From: Alphaproteobacteria bacterium
Lineage (GTDB): Bacteria; Pseudomonadota; Alphaproteobacteria; CAAHEQ01; UBA3637
DNA length: 64,000 bases
Direction: 5' to 3'
Assembly: GCA_017559525.1 (NCBI GenBank)
Contig: JAFYRI010000014.1
Coordinates: forward strand, 17,085 to 81,084
Below are positions 16,968-24,390 of this stretch, one piece after another. The first letter of the stretch is position 1, and every line of letters starts with the position of its first letter. A program made the translations under genes and the position numbers. The notes beneath the pieces were generated by a model. That model was not told the origin of the DNA, ran no database searches, and saw only the letters and a program-made list of their open reading frames with translations.

Positions 16968-17008
16968 TTTGTCAATATTTATTATAACACATTGACAAAA
17001 AAAATCAA
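16968..17008 (-). promoter_or_regulatory. Promoter of the HNH triplet inside a perfect 10-bp inverted repeat
   Basis: On the minus strand, TTGATT (17003-17008) and TATAAT (16981-16986) are 16 bp apart. Ten-base arms, TTTTGTCAAT (16968-16977) and ATTGACAAAA (16991-17000), are perfectly inverted and flank the -10 box with 13 bp between them, about two helical turns centre to centre. A dimeric repressor bound there would block polymerase. The regulator is not identified. Confidence 0.65.
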
Positions 17009-17049
17009 GGGATTTTTCATAACTTATTGAAAATATAAAAATTAACCAT

Positions 17050-17898
17050 CTAAAAAACTTTATTTATGTTGTTTTTACGTTTTCGACGACGACGCCACCA
17101 TAACAATGACGGAGCTGGCGGCACTGGCATTGGTGTTACCTCGGGCTTCTTTTTCACTTTAACCTTGTTTTCTGCCAGATTAGATAAAACCATATCTTCT
17201 GTTTTTCTGGTAAATTTTATTGGAATAAAAAACCAAGCATAGAGACCAATATAATACAAAATCTCAGATGAGGAAAAATCTATCCTTTTAACCATGATAA
17301 ACATCATTGCAATACACAATCTTAAAATTGTTAAAAATGAGGGAAGCATTGTAAGGTGCAGATGTCCATCTCCATGTTTTTTGGCCTCCACAATACGTTT
17401 ATACCCTGACAAGAGGCCAAATGGAACAAGGAACAAAAAGCAAGAGAGATTTACGGAAAAAGGATAATAATCAATGAGTGCTGTACCTAACAAATAATAC
17501 CATCCTCCAAACCAAAAAATCATACCCGGTACATCTACTATCGTCAATTTTGACCCACAAAGTGATTTAAAAATAGCTTTTAATATAATTGGTGGAAAAA
17601 AAGAATTCAGAGGATCATCTACTTTATAGTTGTGTTTTTTTGTAAAAAGAAAACATAAAATCGGCACACATTCTGAACACAAAGAGGTAATATACAAAAA
17701 CCATAACAAATCACCCAGCGTTTCACCAAATATTATTCCAAACACAAGGCCAATTATCATCTGAATTAAAGTCAGCCAAGAAAAGTGAAACTCATATTCT
17801 GGAAGATCTTCCGCGTATTCTACTGGCTTACTTACTATTTTTTTTGATGGACGACTAAATAACTTTTTTAAATAATCCATATTGGGGGAATATTTCAT
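17050..17898 (-). CDS. Multi-pass membrane protein, function unknown
   Basis: 282 residues with about five or six hydrophobic segments between residues 38 and 235, a basic cytoplasmic N-terminus, and a C-terminal tail that is Pro-rich and then strongly basic (LLWWRRRRKRKNN). No catalytic motif or known transporter signature is visible. It starts 3 bp after the phoB stop, so it should be co-transcribed with rpe and phoB. The very basic tail could bind anionic lipid or nucleic acid, but that is speculation. Confidence 0.65.
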   Translation of the reverse strand: MKYSPNMDYLKKLFSRPSKKIVSKPVEYAEDLPEYEFHFSWLTLIQMIIGLVFGIIFGETLGDLLWFLYITSLCSECVPILCFLFTKKHNYKVDDPLNSFFPPIILKAIFKSLCGSKLTIVDVPGMIFWFGGWYYLLGTALIDYYPFSVNLSCFLFLVPFGLLSGYKRIVEAKKHGDGHLHLTMLPSFLTILRLCIAMMFIMVKRIDFSSSEILYYIGLYAWFFIPIKFTRKTEDMVLSNLAENKVKVKKKPEVTPMPVPPAPSLLWWRRRRKRKNNINKVF

Positions 17899-17901
17899 AT
17901 A

Positions 17902-18603
17902 TTATTCACCCTCATCACTAGGTGTGCTATCCAATGCATATCCCGCCGAACGAACAGTTCTGACAATATCGGGTTCTCCACCTTCATTCAACGCGCGACG
18001 CAAACGACGAATATGCACATCAACCGTACGCAACTCAACATGAATAGAGCCGCCCCACACCAATTTCAACAATGTCTCACGAGACAATACAACACCTGGC
18101 TTTTCCATCAAATATTGCAACAATCTAAACTCTGTTGGCCCTAAATGAACCGGTCTATCTCCTCGCATTACACGACGTTTGGCAAAATCCATGGTCAAAT
18201 CTTCAAAAGCCAAATTTTCTTGATGTTGTTCAGGTTGAACACGGCGCAACAATGCCACAATACGAGCCATCAATTCCGGAATAGAATATGGTTTTGTCAT
18301 ATAATCATCTGCTCCATAGGAAAGACCTCGCACTTTATCTGCTTCATCTCCTCTGGCAGTCAACATAATAATTGGAATATTTCTGAGCTCATAAGATTTA
18401 CGCATATCACGGCATAAGTCAATACCTTGCACATTTGGCAACATCCAATCCAACAAAATCAAATCCGGTTTTTCCGTCATAGCTGTGTTCATTACCTCCT
18501 TACCATCCATAACACAAACCGTTTCATACCCTTGTTTTTCCAAATTGTATTTAAGTAATGTCACTAAAGCGGTTTCATCTTCCACAATCATAATTTTTGT
18601 CAT
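17902..18603 (-). CDS. phoB: PhoB-type response regulator
   Basis: 233 residues. The receiver (1-120) has the acidic pair at 8-9, the phospho-acceptor Asp52 in LILLDWMLP, and the MTKPYS lysine. The winged helix (about 135-225) reads LGPTEFRLLQYLMEKPGVVLSRETLL and VHIRRLRRAL, which matches PhoB closely. PhoB activates phosphate-starvation genes at Pho boxes. No PhoR histidine kinase, PhoU or Pst genes are in the window, so the name rests on sequence likeness alone. The start follows AAAGGAA and lies 3 bp after rpe. Confidence 0.85.
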   Translation of the reverse strand: MTKIMIVEDETALVTLLKYNLEKQGYETVCVMDGKEVMNTAMTEKPDLILLDWMLPNVQGIDLCRDMRKSYELRNIPIIMLTARGDEADKVRGLSYGADDYMTKPYSIPELMARIVALLRRVQPEQHQENLAFEDLTMDFAKRRVMRGDRPVHLGPTEFRLLQYLMEKPGVVLSRETLLKLVWGGSIHVELRTVDVHIRRLRRALNEGGEPDIVRTVRSAGYALDSTPSDEGE

Positions 18604-18606
18604 CAG

Positions 18607-19245
18607 CTATTCCTTTAATTTATCTATTGCTTGTTTGTATGATTTGGCGCCAAAAATATAACTCCCAGCCACCAAAATATCTGCCCCTGCCAAAGTACAC
18701 GCTGGCGCCGTTACATCATTAATCCCACCATCTACGGAAATTTGAACTTTTTTACGACCTATTAAATGTTTTAATTCGGCAATTTTATCCAATGCTTGTT
18801 TTTGAAAACTTTGCCCGCCAAATCCCGGTTCAACGCTCATCACCAACACCAGATCAATATCAGGCAAATAAGAAATAATATCAGCAACCTTTGTAGATGG
18901 TTTAATAGAAACCCCCACTTTCTTACCATGTTTTTTAATCATAGAGATGAGCGTTGGCACATCATCGGCACACTCTAAATGAACCGTAATCATATCGGCA
19001 CCAGCCTTAACAAACGGATCAATAAAATCGGCCGGATTTGTCATCATTAAATGTACATCAAACACCTTGTCGGTATAAGGGCGAATAGATTTCACCACCA
19101 CCGGTCCAAAAGTTAAATTTGGCACAAAATGACCATCCATCACATCGATATGAATTAGATCAGCTCCAGCATCAGCCACTTTTTTCACATCTTTACCCAA
19201 ATTAGCAAAATCTGCACTTAAAATACTTGGGGCAATTTGAACCAT
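18607..19245 (-). CDS. rpe: Ribulose-phosphate 3-epimerase
   Basis: 212 residues from the ATG at 19245, with an AAGGAG site; the longer frame runs back through a terminator and is rejected. TIM-barrel signatures: MVQIAPSILSADFANLG, IHIDVMDGHFVPNLTFG (metal His/Asp), VHLMMTNP, VMSVEPGFGGQSF and VDGGIN. It interconverts ribulose 5-phosphate and xylulose 5-phosphate in the pentose phosphate pathway. The catalytic Asp and His residues are all present. It leads the rpe-phoB-membrane protein run. Confidence 0.95.
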   Translation of the reverse strand: MVQIAPSILSADFANLGKDVKKVADAGADLIHIDVMDGHFVPNLTFGPVVVKSIRPYTDKVFDVHLMMTNPADFIDPFVKAGADMITVHLECADDVPTLISMIKKHGKKVGVSIKPSTKVADIISYLPDIDLVLVMSVEPGFGGQSFQKQALDKIAELKHLIGRKKVQISVDGGINDVTAPACTLAGADILVAGSYIFGAKSYKQAIDKLKE

Positions 19246-19313
19246 AAAAAACTCCTTATTTTTTTTGTTAAAATATACTCGATTTTGAGAGTAATTGCAA
19301 GGGCGCAAATATG

Positions 19314-19353
19314 ACAAAAAAAGAAAACGAGGAACCTTCATCCCTCGTTTTTT
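19314..19353 (-). terminator. Intrinsic terminator after the nucleotidyltransferase gene
   Basis: On the minus strand ACGAGG pairs with CCTCGT, with flanking A/T pairs extending the stem around a ten-base loop, and a T-rich tract follows. It separates the upstream gene from rpe. Confidence 0.85.
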
Positions 19354-19355
19354 AT

Positions 19356-20276
19356 CTACATTTCACTTAACAACTGTTTTACATACGTTAAGTTTGCATC
19401 TTTAAATTTAGATTGTTTTAACAACGCATACAATTGACATTGTTCATACAGTGGCAAAGTCCCCGTATCCATCAACATATACTCATCTGTTTTCACAAAC
19501 ATCTCCAATCCATATGGAGTACCGGCGGCGTCCATATTATCTAAAAATTCATTAACTAAATCGGTATAAATCCATTCTCCAGCAATGGCAGATGATGCCT
19601 CCAAAATGCCTGTTTGTTCATACCTATCCGTTTTAGCCGTTGCTAAATCCATTACTCCTTTGGGCAACACCATCGGAGAATATCCTCCAATAAAACTGGT
19701 TGGATTTTTTGGTTTTTCAATCAAACGACCATCTTGGATAATTGAGTTATTGCTGACATCTTCTTTTTCAACACCGGTAATCAACACTTGTTGTTCGTTT
19801 TTCAAAAACTCATCTACCAATTTTTTCAAATGAGAGTCTCCATTACCCGTATTCAAAATAATATCATCTGGGAAAATTAACACCCCATGGCGATCAAGAG
19901 AAACTCTGTGTGCCAACCCTAATACATGAGCCGTTCCCAATGGTTCGGATTGCACAACAAATTTCAAATCTACATCATCTGGCAAGAATGTGGAACGCAA
20001 CGCATCCGCAATCACCTCACGACCAGCTTTACGTAATTTCTCCTCTGTTTTTGTATCGGTTTTTAAGGCGTCCTTAAACACTTCAATCACTTCAGCATTA
20101 GAACACACTAATGTAATATGTCTAGCCCCCATATCAACAATATCTTTTAAAACAATATCAATTAATCGCACATCACCAAAAGGCATTAATGATTTGTGAG
20201 CGACAGCTTTGGAGTGGGGATAATTGCGCGTACTTCTGCCACCACAAGCCACAATAAATTCTATATGATCATACAT
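19356..20276 (-). CDS. Sugar-phosphate nucleotidyltransferase (GalU-like)
   Basis: 306 residues with a Rossmann-like nucleotidyltransferase fold. The nucleotide loop reads CGGRSTRNYPHSKAVAHKSL, equivalent to the GalU segment with its Arg and Lys, but the usual GxGTR is GRSTR. SEPLGTAHVLGLA and FPDDIIL (metal Asp pair) are typical of UTP--glucose-1-phosphate uridylyltransferases. EKPKNPTSFIGGYSPMVLP also fits that family. It probably makes UDP-glucose or a similar activated sugar for envelope glycans. The altered loop makes the exact substrate uncertain. It stands alone between pgeF and rpe. Confidence 0.75.
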   Translation of the reverse strand: MYDHIEFIVACGGRSTRNYPHSKAVAHKSLMPFGDVRLIDIVLKDIVDMGARHITLVCSNAEVIEVFKDALKTDTKTEEKLRKAGREVIADALRSTFLPDDVDLKFVVQSEPLGTAHVLGLAHRVSLDRHGVLIFPDDIILNTGNGDSHLKKLVDEFLKNEQQVLITGVEKEDVSNNSIIQDGRLIEKPKNPTSFIGGYSPMVLPKGVMDLATAKTDRYEQTGILEASSAIAGEWIYTDLVNEFLDNMDAAGTPYGLEMFVKTDEYMLMDTGTLPLYEQCQLYALLKQSKFKDANLTYVKQLLSEM

Positions 20277-20363
20277 CGGTTATTCCTTTGTTAAGTTTAA
20301 ACATAGCATTCATGATGCCCCTATAAAACACAAAAGTCAACCAATAAAAGCAAAAGTCCGTAT

Positions 20364-20993
20364 TTATTTAACAATTTGAATGCAAGAATATTGTCGCCCC
20401 GGATTTTCGGGTTCTCTACGATAACTGAAATAATCTGATGATGTATAGGTATCAATATCTATAGCTTCAACGGATTGAATGCCTACTCTGCGAATTCTAT
20501 GCTTCACATACGCCAAGAAATCAAAACACTCTTTACCATCTTTTTGAATAAAAAAGTGATATTCTGTGCGTGGAAACAACGCCTTAAAATCATCTGATAC
20601 TTCAAAACTTTCCAAATGCAAACAAGGACCAATAGCAGCATGAATATGTTTTAAATTGGCACCCAATTCCAACATTTTTAAAATTGTATTTTCTATAATG
20701 CCCTGAAAGGCCCCTTTCCATCCAGCATGAACAGCACCAATCACACCATGTATATCATCTGCCAATAAAACCGGTGCACAATCAGCAGTCTTAACTGTTA
20801 AATTGATATTTGGACATTTGGTTACCAACGCGTCTACTGCCGGCATTGTATCTGTATATTCATCCAACACCAATACATCTGCTGAATGAACTTGTGTCAT
20901 CAATACAGGGCGTTCGGCATTTTGAAAATCTTTTGCATTATAAAAGGCGTGTTTTATCCCTGCTAACGTTGATAAATTATACGTTTGTTCCAT
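20364..20993 (-). CDS. pgeF: Laccase-domain protein PgeF/YfiH
   Basis: 209 residues with all the family landmarks: MTQVHSADVLVLD, TVKTADCAPVLL, AVHAGWKGAFQG, AAIGPCLH and FSYRREPENPGRQYS. These place the zinc-binding His/Cys residues. Characterised members are purine nucleoside phosphorylases/adenosine deaminases or peptidoglycan-editing factors; the older label is polyphenol oxidase. It is slightly shorter than E. coli YfiH. Its ATG has AAAGGATT upstream and overlaps the end of the DUF2062 gene by 17 bp, so it belongs to the lgt operon. Confidence 0.9.
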   Translation of the reverse strand: MEQTYNLSTLAGIKHAFYNAKDFQNAERPVLMTQVHSADVLVLDEYTDTMPAVDALVTKCPNINLTVKTADCAPVLLADDIHGVIGAVHAGWKGAFQGIIENTILKMLELGANLKHIHAAIGPCLHLESFEVSDDFKALFPRTEYHFFIQKDGKECFDFLAYVKHRIRRVGIQSVEAIDIDTYTSSDYFSYRREPENPGRQYSCIQIVK

Positions 20994-21558
20994 CTAGTAA
21001 TCCTTTCTTTGCCATTTTGGCCGTGCGTCTTTTTAATCTAGCTTGTTCAAAGGCATAAGTAAAATAGTATCCCCCAATATATCCCGCAACAGCCCAAGGC
21101 AAACATCCAATAGCCATAGACAATCCCCAATCTTTTAACAACAATTTAAAAAACAACCCCCATTTTTCCCAAAATGTATATTCGGCCAAAAATGTTTCAG
21201 CAATAATAGACTGTAAACTATCATATCCACCAATACTATCAAAATTCCCCATCATCAATTGACCTGTTACATAAAACACATAGTATACAGGAACCATTGT
21301 AAAGACATTTGTCACCCATGTCCATGCAAGCCCCAAAGTCAACGAAAAACCACTGGGAGAAAAACGTTTCCATATTATCCATGTCATGAAGACTAACCAC
21401 ATTTGAATACCAACCAAAGGAGTCATCGCCCATGCCAATCCGACCGCCACACCTTTTGCTTTATATTCTGCTGGTTTAGAAGAGCGCAAAAGTGGTATTA
21501 ACAAACGAAACTTTAACAATCGTCCAATACCTTGAAAAAACGTTCTACTACGAGCCAT
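20977..21558 (-). CDS. DUF2062 membrane protein
   Basis: 193 residues with four or so membrane helices and the DUF2062 signatures: an N-terminal basic segment, then GVAVGLAWAMTPLVGIQMWLV and WTWVTNVFTMVPVYYVFYV. Family members are inner-membrane proteins of unknown function, often near envelope genes. It shares its start base with the lgt stop and overlaps pgeF. A strong AAAGGAGG site precedes it. No functional residue can be argued. Confidence 0.8.
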   Translation of the reverse strand: MARSRTFFQGIGRLLKFRLLIPLLRSSKPAEYKAKGVAVGLAWAMTPLVGIQMWLVFMTWIIWKRFSPSGFSLTLGLAWTWVTNVFTMVPVYYVFYVTGQLMMGNFDSIGGYDSLQSIIAETFLAEYTFWEKWGLFFKLLLKDWGLSMAIGCLPWAVAGYIGGYYFTYAFEQARLKRRTAKMAKKGLLDGTNV

Positions 21559-22385
21559 TAAAAATCCTCCTTTAACCGTTTTAATTTTGAACGAGGAGAT
21601 GTTTTAACCAATATCCAAACACCAAACAAAATCATTGGAACACATAATAACTGTCCCATGGATAAATCACCCCAAATAAACCCTAAATGTCCATCCGGTT
21701 CTCTAAAATATTCCAAACCAAAACGGAAAACACCATATAAAATGAAAAACCAAGCCGTAACAAACCCTGTGCGCGCCCGATATTTTTGCCACCACCACCA
21801 CAGCGCATTTAAAATAACAAATAACAAAACACCTTCTGCAAACGCTTCATATAATTGACTGGGATGTCTGGGTAAAGGACCACCACCTGGGAAAACCATT
21901 ACCCAAGGAACAGAATGAGAAACACGTCCAAACAATTCCCCATTTACAAAGTTAGCCAAACGTCCTAAAAACAATCCAATAGGAGCAACACAAACCAAAA
22001 TATCGCTCATTGCAAATGGAGATATTTCCTTATGCCAAGAAAACAACAATGTAGCGACAATCATTCCAATTAAACCACCATGGAAAGACATGCCTCCTTG
22101 CCACAAAGCCATTATCTGTAATGGAAATTCCAAATAATAACTTAAATTATAAAACAGAACATATCCTAAACGCCCCCCTAAAATAATGCCTAAAGTAGCC
22201 CATAATAGGAAATCATCTATTTTTAAAACAGTAAAAGTACTGTGCGATATGCGCGACATTTTACGTGCCATTAACCACGCAAACAACAACCCAAAAATAT
22301 AGGCAAGCGAATACCATCTGATAATAATCCACCCTAATTGAAAAGCAATTGGATCAATTTCGGGAAAAGTCAGTCCTTGATACAT
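21558..22385 (-). CDS. lgt: Prolipoprotein diacylglyceryl transferase
   Basis: 275 residues with seven membrane helices. It transfers diacylglycerol from phosphatidylglycerol to the lipobox Cys of prolipoproteins. The Lgt signature is clear: GGRLGYVLFYN, GGMSFHGGLIG, the conserved GRLANFVNGELFGR and PRHPSQLYEA. The ATG at 22385 is preferred over one three codons upstream because AAGGATGG is then correctly spaced. It leads lgt-DUF2062-pgeF. Several lipoproteins in the window would be its substrates. Confidence 0.95.
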   Translation of the reverse strand: MYQGLTFPEIDPIAFQLGWIIIRWYSLAYIFGLLFAWLMARKMSRISHSTFTVLKIDDFLLWATLGIILGGRLGYVLFYNLSYYLEFPLQIMALWQGGMSFHGGLIGMIVATLLFSWHKEISPFAMSDILVCVAPIGLFLGRLANFVNGELFGRVSHSVPWVMVFPGGGPLPRHPSQLYEAFAEGVLLFVILNALWWWWQKYRARTGFVTAWFFILYGVFRFGLEYFREPDGHLGFIWGDLSMGQLLCVPMILFGVWILVKTSPRSKLKRLKEDF

Positions 22386-22468
22386 TTTTTCCATCCTTTT
22401 TTATGGGTTTAATGTATCCAAAATCACTTAAGTTGTCAAGGAAAGAAAAACAAAAGGAAACTAGCAAT

Positions 22469-22657
22469 TTATTTTTTAATACTTTGTGATGTGCAATCAA
22501 CGTTTCTGATAATACCCGTCATAAAGTTGTGTTCAACTTGACATTTTTCAACAACAATTTCATCTTTACCAAACGATAAATTTGTCACAAATGGACCAGC
22601 TTGAGAACACGCCCCCAAAACACCACACAATAACATAGCACACAATATTTTTTGCAT
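22469..22657 (-). CDS. Small lipoprotein, 62 aa, behind a structured leader
   Basis: 62 residues from the ATG at 22657 (GGGAGG, 6 bp spacing; an ATG two codons upstream is too close). A lipoprotein signal peptide ends in the lipobox GVLGAC, with the Cys at about residue 17. The mature part is about 45 residues with two further Cys (KCQVEHN and NVDCTSQ), possibly a disulfide. I do not recognise it. It is the only gene downstream of the structured RNA at 22672-22866 and begins about 15 bp after that RNA's terminator-like end, so its expression may depend on readthrough. Confidence 0.7.
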   Translation of the reverse strand: MQKILCAMLLCGVLGACSQAGPFVTNLSFGKDEIVVEKCQVEHNFMTGIIRNVDCTSQSIKK

Positions 22658-22671
22658 CTTCATCCTCCCAA

Positions 22672-22866
22672 AAATAAAAAAGACGCCTGATGAGGGCGAC
22701 TGGAAGTTGAAAGCTATACTTTAGGTAATAGTGCAGTATATTCACCGCAACGGTTTATTTTACTGCCTTCCAGTCACATAAGACCAGTTGGCACATAAAC
22801 GCTCTGGATACCAGAGCGCCTAAAGTAGAGGCTTTCAAACCTCACGGGAGGAATCACCCGCACCGC
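22672..22866 (-). ncRNA. Structured RNA, about 195 nt: candidate riboswitch/attenuator or sRNA
   Basis: Between a good promoter and a T run on the minus strand lies a region rich in perfect hairpins: CGGG/CCCG, GAGG/CCTC, CGCTCTGG/CCAGAGCG with a three-base loop, then a domain closed by GACTGGAAG/CTTCCAGTC that encloses GCAGTA/TACTGC (itself holding ACCG/CGGT) and CTAT/ATAG. It ends with CGCC/GGCG followed by TCTTTTTTATTTTT. ACTTTAGG and GAAAGC segments near both ends can instead form an alternative long pairing. The ribosome site of the lipoprotein gene follows at once. I could not match it to 6S, SRP, tmRNA, RNase P, cobalamin, TPP or FMN consensus sequences. Confidence 0.6.
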
Positions 22867-22872
22867 AAAGAT

Positions 22873-22901
22873 ACTATAGCATATGAATACCTACTTGTCC
22901 A
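22873..22901 (-). promoter_or_regulatory. Promoter of the structured RNA
   Basis: TGGACA (22896-22901) and TATAGT (22873-22878) on the minus strand are separated by exactly 17 bp. It lies directly after the terminator of the preceding gene. Confidence 0.75.
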
Positions 22902-22903
22902 TA

Positions 22904-22933
22904 CAAAAAATAAAGGCCGCCAAAGCGACCTTT
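22904..22933 (-). terminator. Intrinsic terminator after the YqaA-family gene
   Basis: On the minus strand AAAGGTCGC pairs with GCGGCCTTT (one G-U pair) around TTTG, followed by ATTTTTTG. Confidence 0.88.
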
Positions 22934-22995
22934 TATCTTACGAATGCCGTTTCAACATTCATTGCATCAAAAGATTGATAATTCGGATAACACCT

Positions 22996-23595
22996 TTAAA
23001 CAAATTTGATTAACACAAAACCACCAAACAACAACAATAAAAAGACAATTGACAACCATCCAAGATTTTTTTCAATGTATGCCTTCATTGGCGCACCATA
23101 TTTATACAACAACCATGCAACAAGGAAAAATCTGAGCCCTCTAGAAATAACACTGGCAATAGTAAACACCCCAAAATCAAGATGTGTTACACCACTGGCA
23201 ATTGTGACAATTTTATATGGGAACGGTGTTAAACCCGCACCAAACACAATCCAAGAACCCCACTCATTATAATATCCGCAAAATTGTTCAAATTGCGCAC
23301 GATAATGATAAAAATCTAAGACCTTTACACCAACAGAATCATATAAAAACCATCCAATACCATAACCAAACCATCCCCCAACAACACTGGCCAACGTCGT
23401 ATAGAAAGCTATTTTAAAGGCCTCTGTTCTACGCGCCAAAATCAATGGGATTAACAACAAATCTGGCGGAATTGGAAAAAAAGAACTTTCCATAAATGAA
23501 ATAACAATCAACGCTGTTAATGCATAAGGTCCTGACACCAACCCCATACACCAATCATAAATGGATTTCATCATTTTATCCCAATATTTTTTCAT
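22996..23595 (-). CDS. YqaA-family (DedA-like/SNARE-associated) membrane protein
   Basis: 199 residues from the ATG at 23595 (AAAAGGA, 9 bp spacing); an ATG three codons earlier overlaps the ribosome site. Family features: MESSFFPIPPDLLLIPLILA, GGWFGYGIGWFLYD and GAGLTPFPYKIVTIASGV. DedA-superfamily proteins are implicated in lipid-carrier or phospholipid flipping and in membrane homeostasis; the role of YqaA itself is not established. It has four to five membrane segments. It is a single gene, divergent from the glycine-zipper lipoprotein. Confidence 0.85.
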   Translation of the reverse strand: MKKYWDKMMKSIYDWCMGLVSGPYALTALIVISFMESSFFPIPPDLLLIPLILARRTEAFKIAFYTTLASVVGGWFGYGIGWFLYDSVGVKVLDFYHYRAQFEQFCGYYNEWGSWIVFGAGLTPFPYKIVTIASGVTHLDFGVFTIASVISRGLRFFLVAWLLYKYGAPMKAYIEKNLGWLSIVFLLLLFGGFVLIKFV

Positions 23596-23661
23596 GTTTG
23601 ACATTCCTTTTTATAAATACTATAATAACCGAAGTTATAACTATTTTATGAGGTAAAATCA

Positions 23662-24117
23662 ATGAAAAAAATCTTTTTAGCTATTTTGTTAGCTTGTGGA
23701 TTAACCGCTTGTGGCATTGGGGACACAAACACAACTTATGAACGTTCTTCAATCGGACAACAAGGATCCGTTTCCTATGGTACAATTATCAGCATGAGTG
23801 TTATCAACACAGCTGGCACAGACTCGGTTGGTACATTAGGTGGCGCCATCGCCGGAGGTGCAGCTGGTTCTATGATTGGTGGTAATACAGCCGTTAACAT
23901 TATTGGCGGTGTTGGTGGTGCTATCTTAGGAGGTATGGTTGGCAGCGCAACTGAAAAATCATTAACCAAAGACAACGCAATGGAATTCATTGTTCAAAAA
24001 CAAAATGGACAAGTTATTGCCGTTGTTCAATCCAATGAATTAAATTTGCGTGTTGGTGATCCCGTGATGTTAATCTCAACCGGTGGAACAACACGCATTC
24101 GTGCGCGCATGTATTAA
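23662..24117 (+). CDS. Glycine-zipper lipoprotein (SlyB/Pcp-like)
   Basis: 151 residues with a lipoprotein signal (ACGLTAC, Cys17). A glycine-zipper double hairpin at about residues 55-95 (LGGAIAGGAAGSMIGG, then IIGGVGGAILGGMVGSA) is typical of SlyB/Pcp/17-kDa antigen lipoproteins of the outer membrane. The C-terminal VQKQNGQVIAVVQSNE segment and the closing RVGDPVMLIS strands also fit. Such proteins stabilise the outer membrane under stress. It stands alone, with a strong terminator after it. Confidence 0.85.
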   Translation: MKKIFLAILLACGLTACGIGDTNTTYERSSIGQQGSVSYGTIISMSVINTAGTDSVGTLGGAIAGGAAGSMIGGNTAVNIIGGVGGAILGGMVGSATEKSLTKDNAMEFIVQKQNGQVIAVVQSNELNLRVGDPVMLISTGGTTRIRARMY

Positions 24118-24134
24118 GATTTTATCAATTTTTC

Positions 24135-24165
24135 AAAGCCTTCCTTTAATGGGGGGCTTTTTTTT
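24135..24165 (+). terminator. Intrinsic terminator after the glycine-zipper lipoprotein gene
   Basis: AAAGCC pairs with GGCTTT across a 14-base loop that can pair partly, and eight T follow. Confidence 0.82.
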
Positions 24166-24166
24166 G

Positions 24167-24195
24167 TTGACAACCTCTTCTTTTGTTTGTATGAA
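24167..24195 (+). promoter_or_regulatory. Promoter of the small membrane protein/SPFH pair
   Basis: TTGACA (24167-24172) and TATGAA (24190-24195) are 17 bp apart, immediately after the preceding terminator. Confidence 0.65.
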
Positions 24196-24219
24196 CAAGA
24201 TATAGAAAAGGAGTCAAAA

Positions 24220-24390
24220 ATGCATTTAAGTATCTTTTTAGTTATCGTCTGTACTTTAGCTGCTTTATGGTTTGTGGCCGGTACTTATAAAAAAGTAAAC
24301 AGCAAAATTACAATTGATGATGCCGTTGATGAATACAATGATAAAAAAACACAAGAAAAAGCACAAAAAATCAAGAAAGGAAAAAAATAA
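24220..24390 (+). CDS. Small single-pass membrane protein coupled to the SPFH gene
   Basis: 56 residues from the ATG at 24220, with an AAAAGGAG site. One membrane helix spans about residues 2-22; the rest is a charged helix ending in a Lys-rich tail (KAQKIKKGKK). Its stop TAA overlaps the first base of the SPFH gene's ATG, so the two are translationally coupled. It may be an accessory subunit of the SPFH assembly. That is inference from position only. Confidence 0.7.
   Translation: MHLSIFLVIVCTLAALWFVAGTYKKVNSKITIDDAVDEYNDKKTQEKAQKIKKGKK

Noticed and set aside
22684..22725. CTGATGAG...GAAA resembling a hammerhead ribozyme core on the plus strand
   Set aside because: The bases between the two conserved boxes cannot form stem II, and the minus strand has the promoter and nested hairpins.
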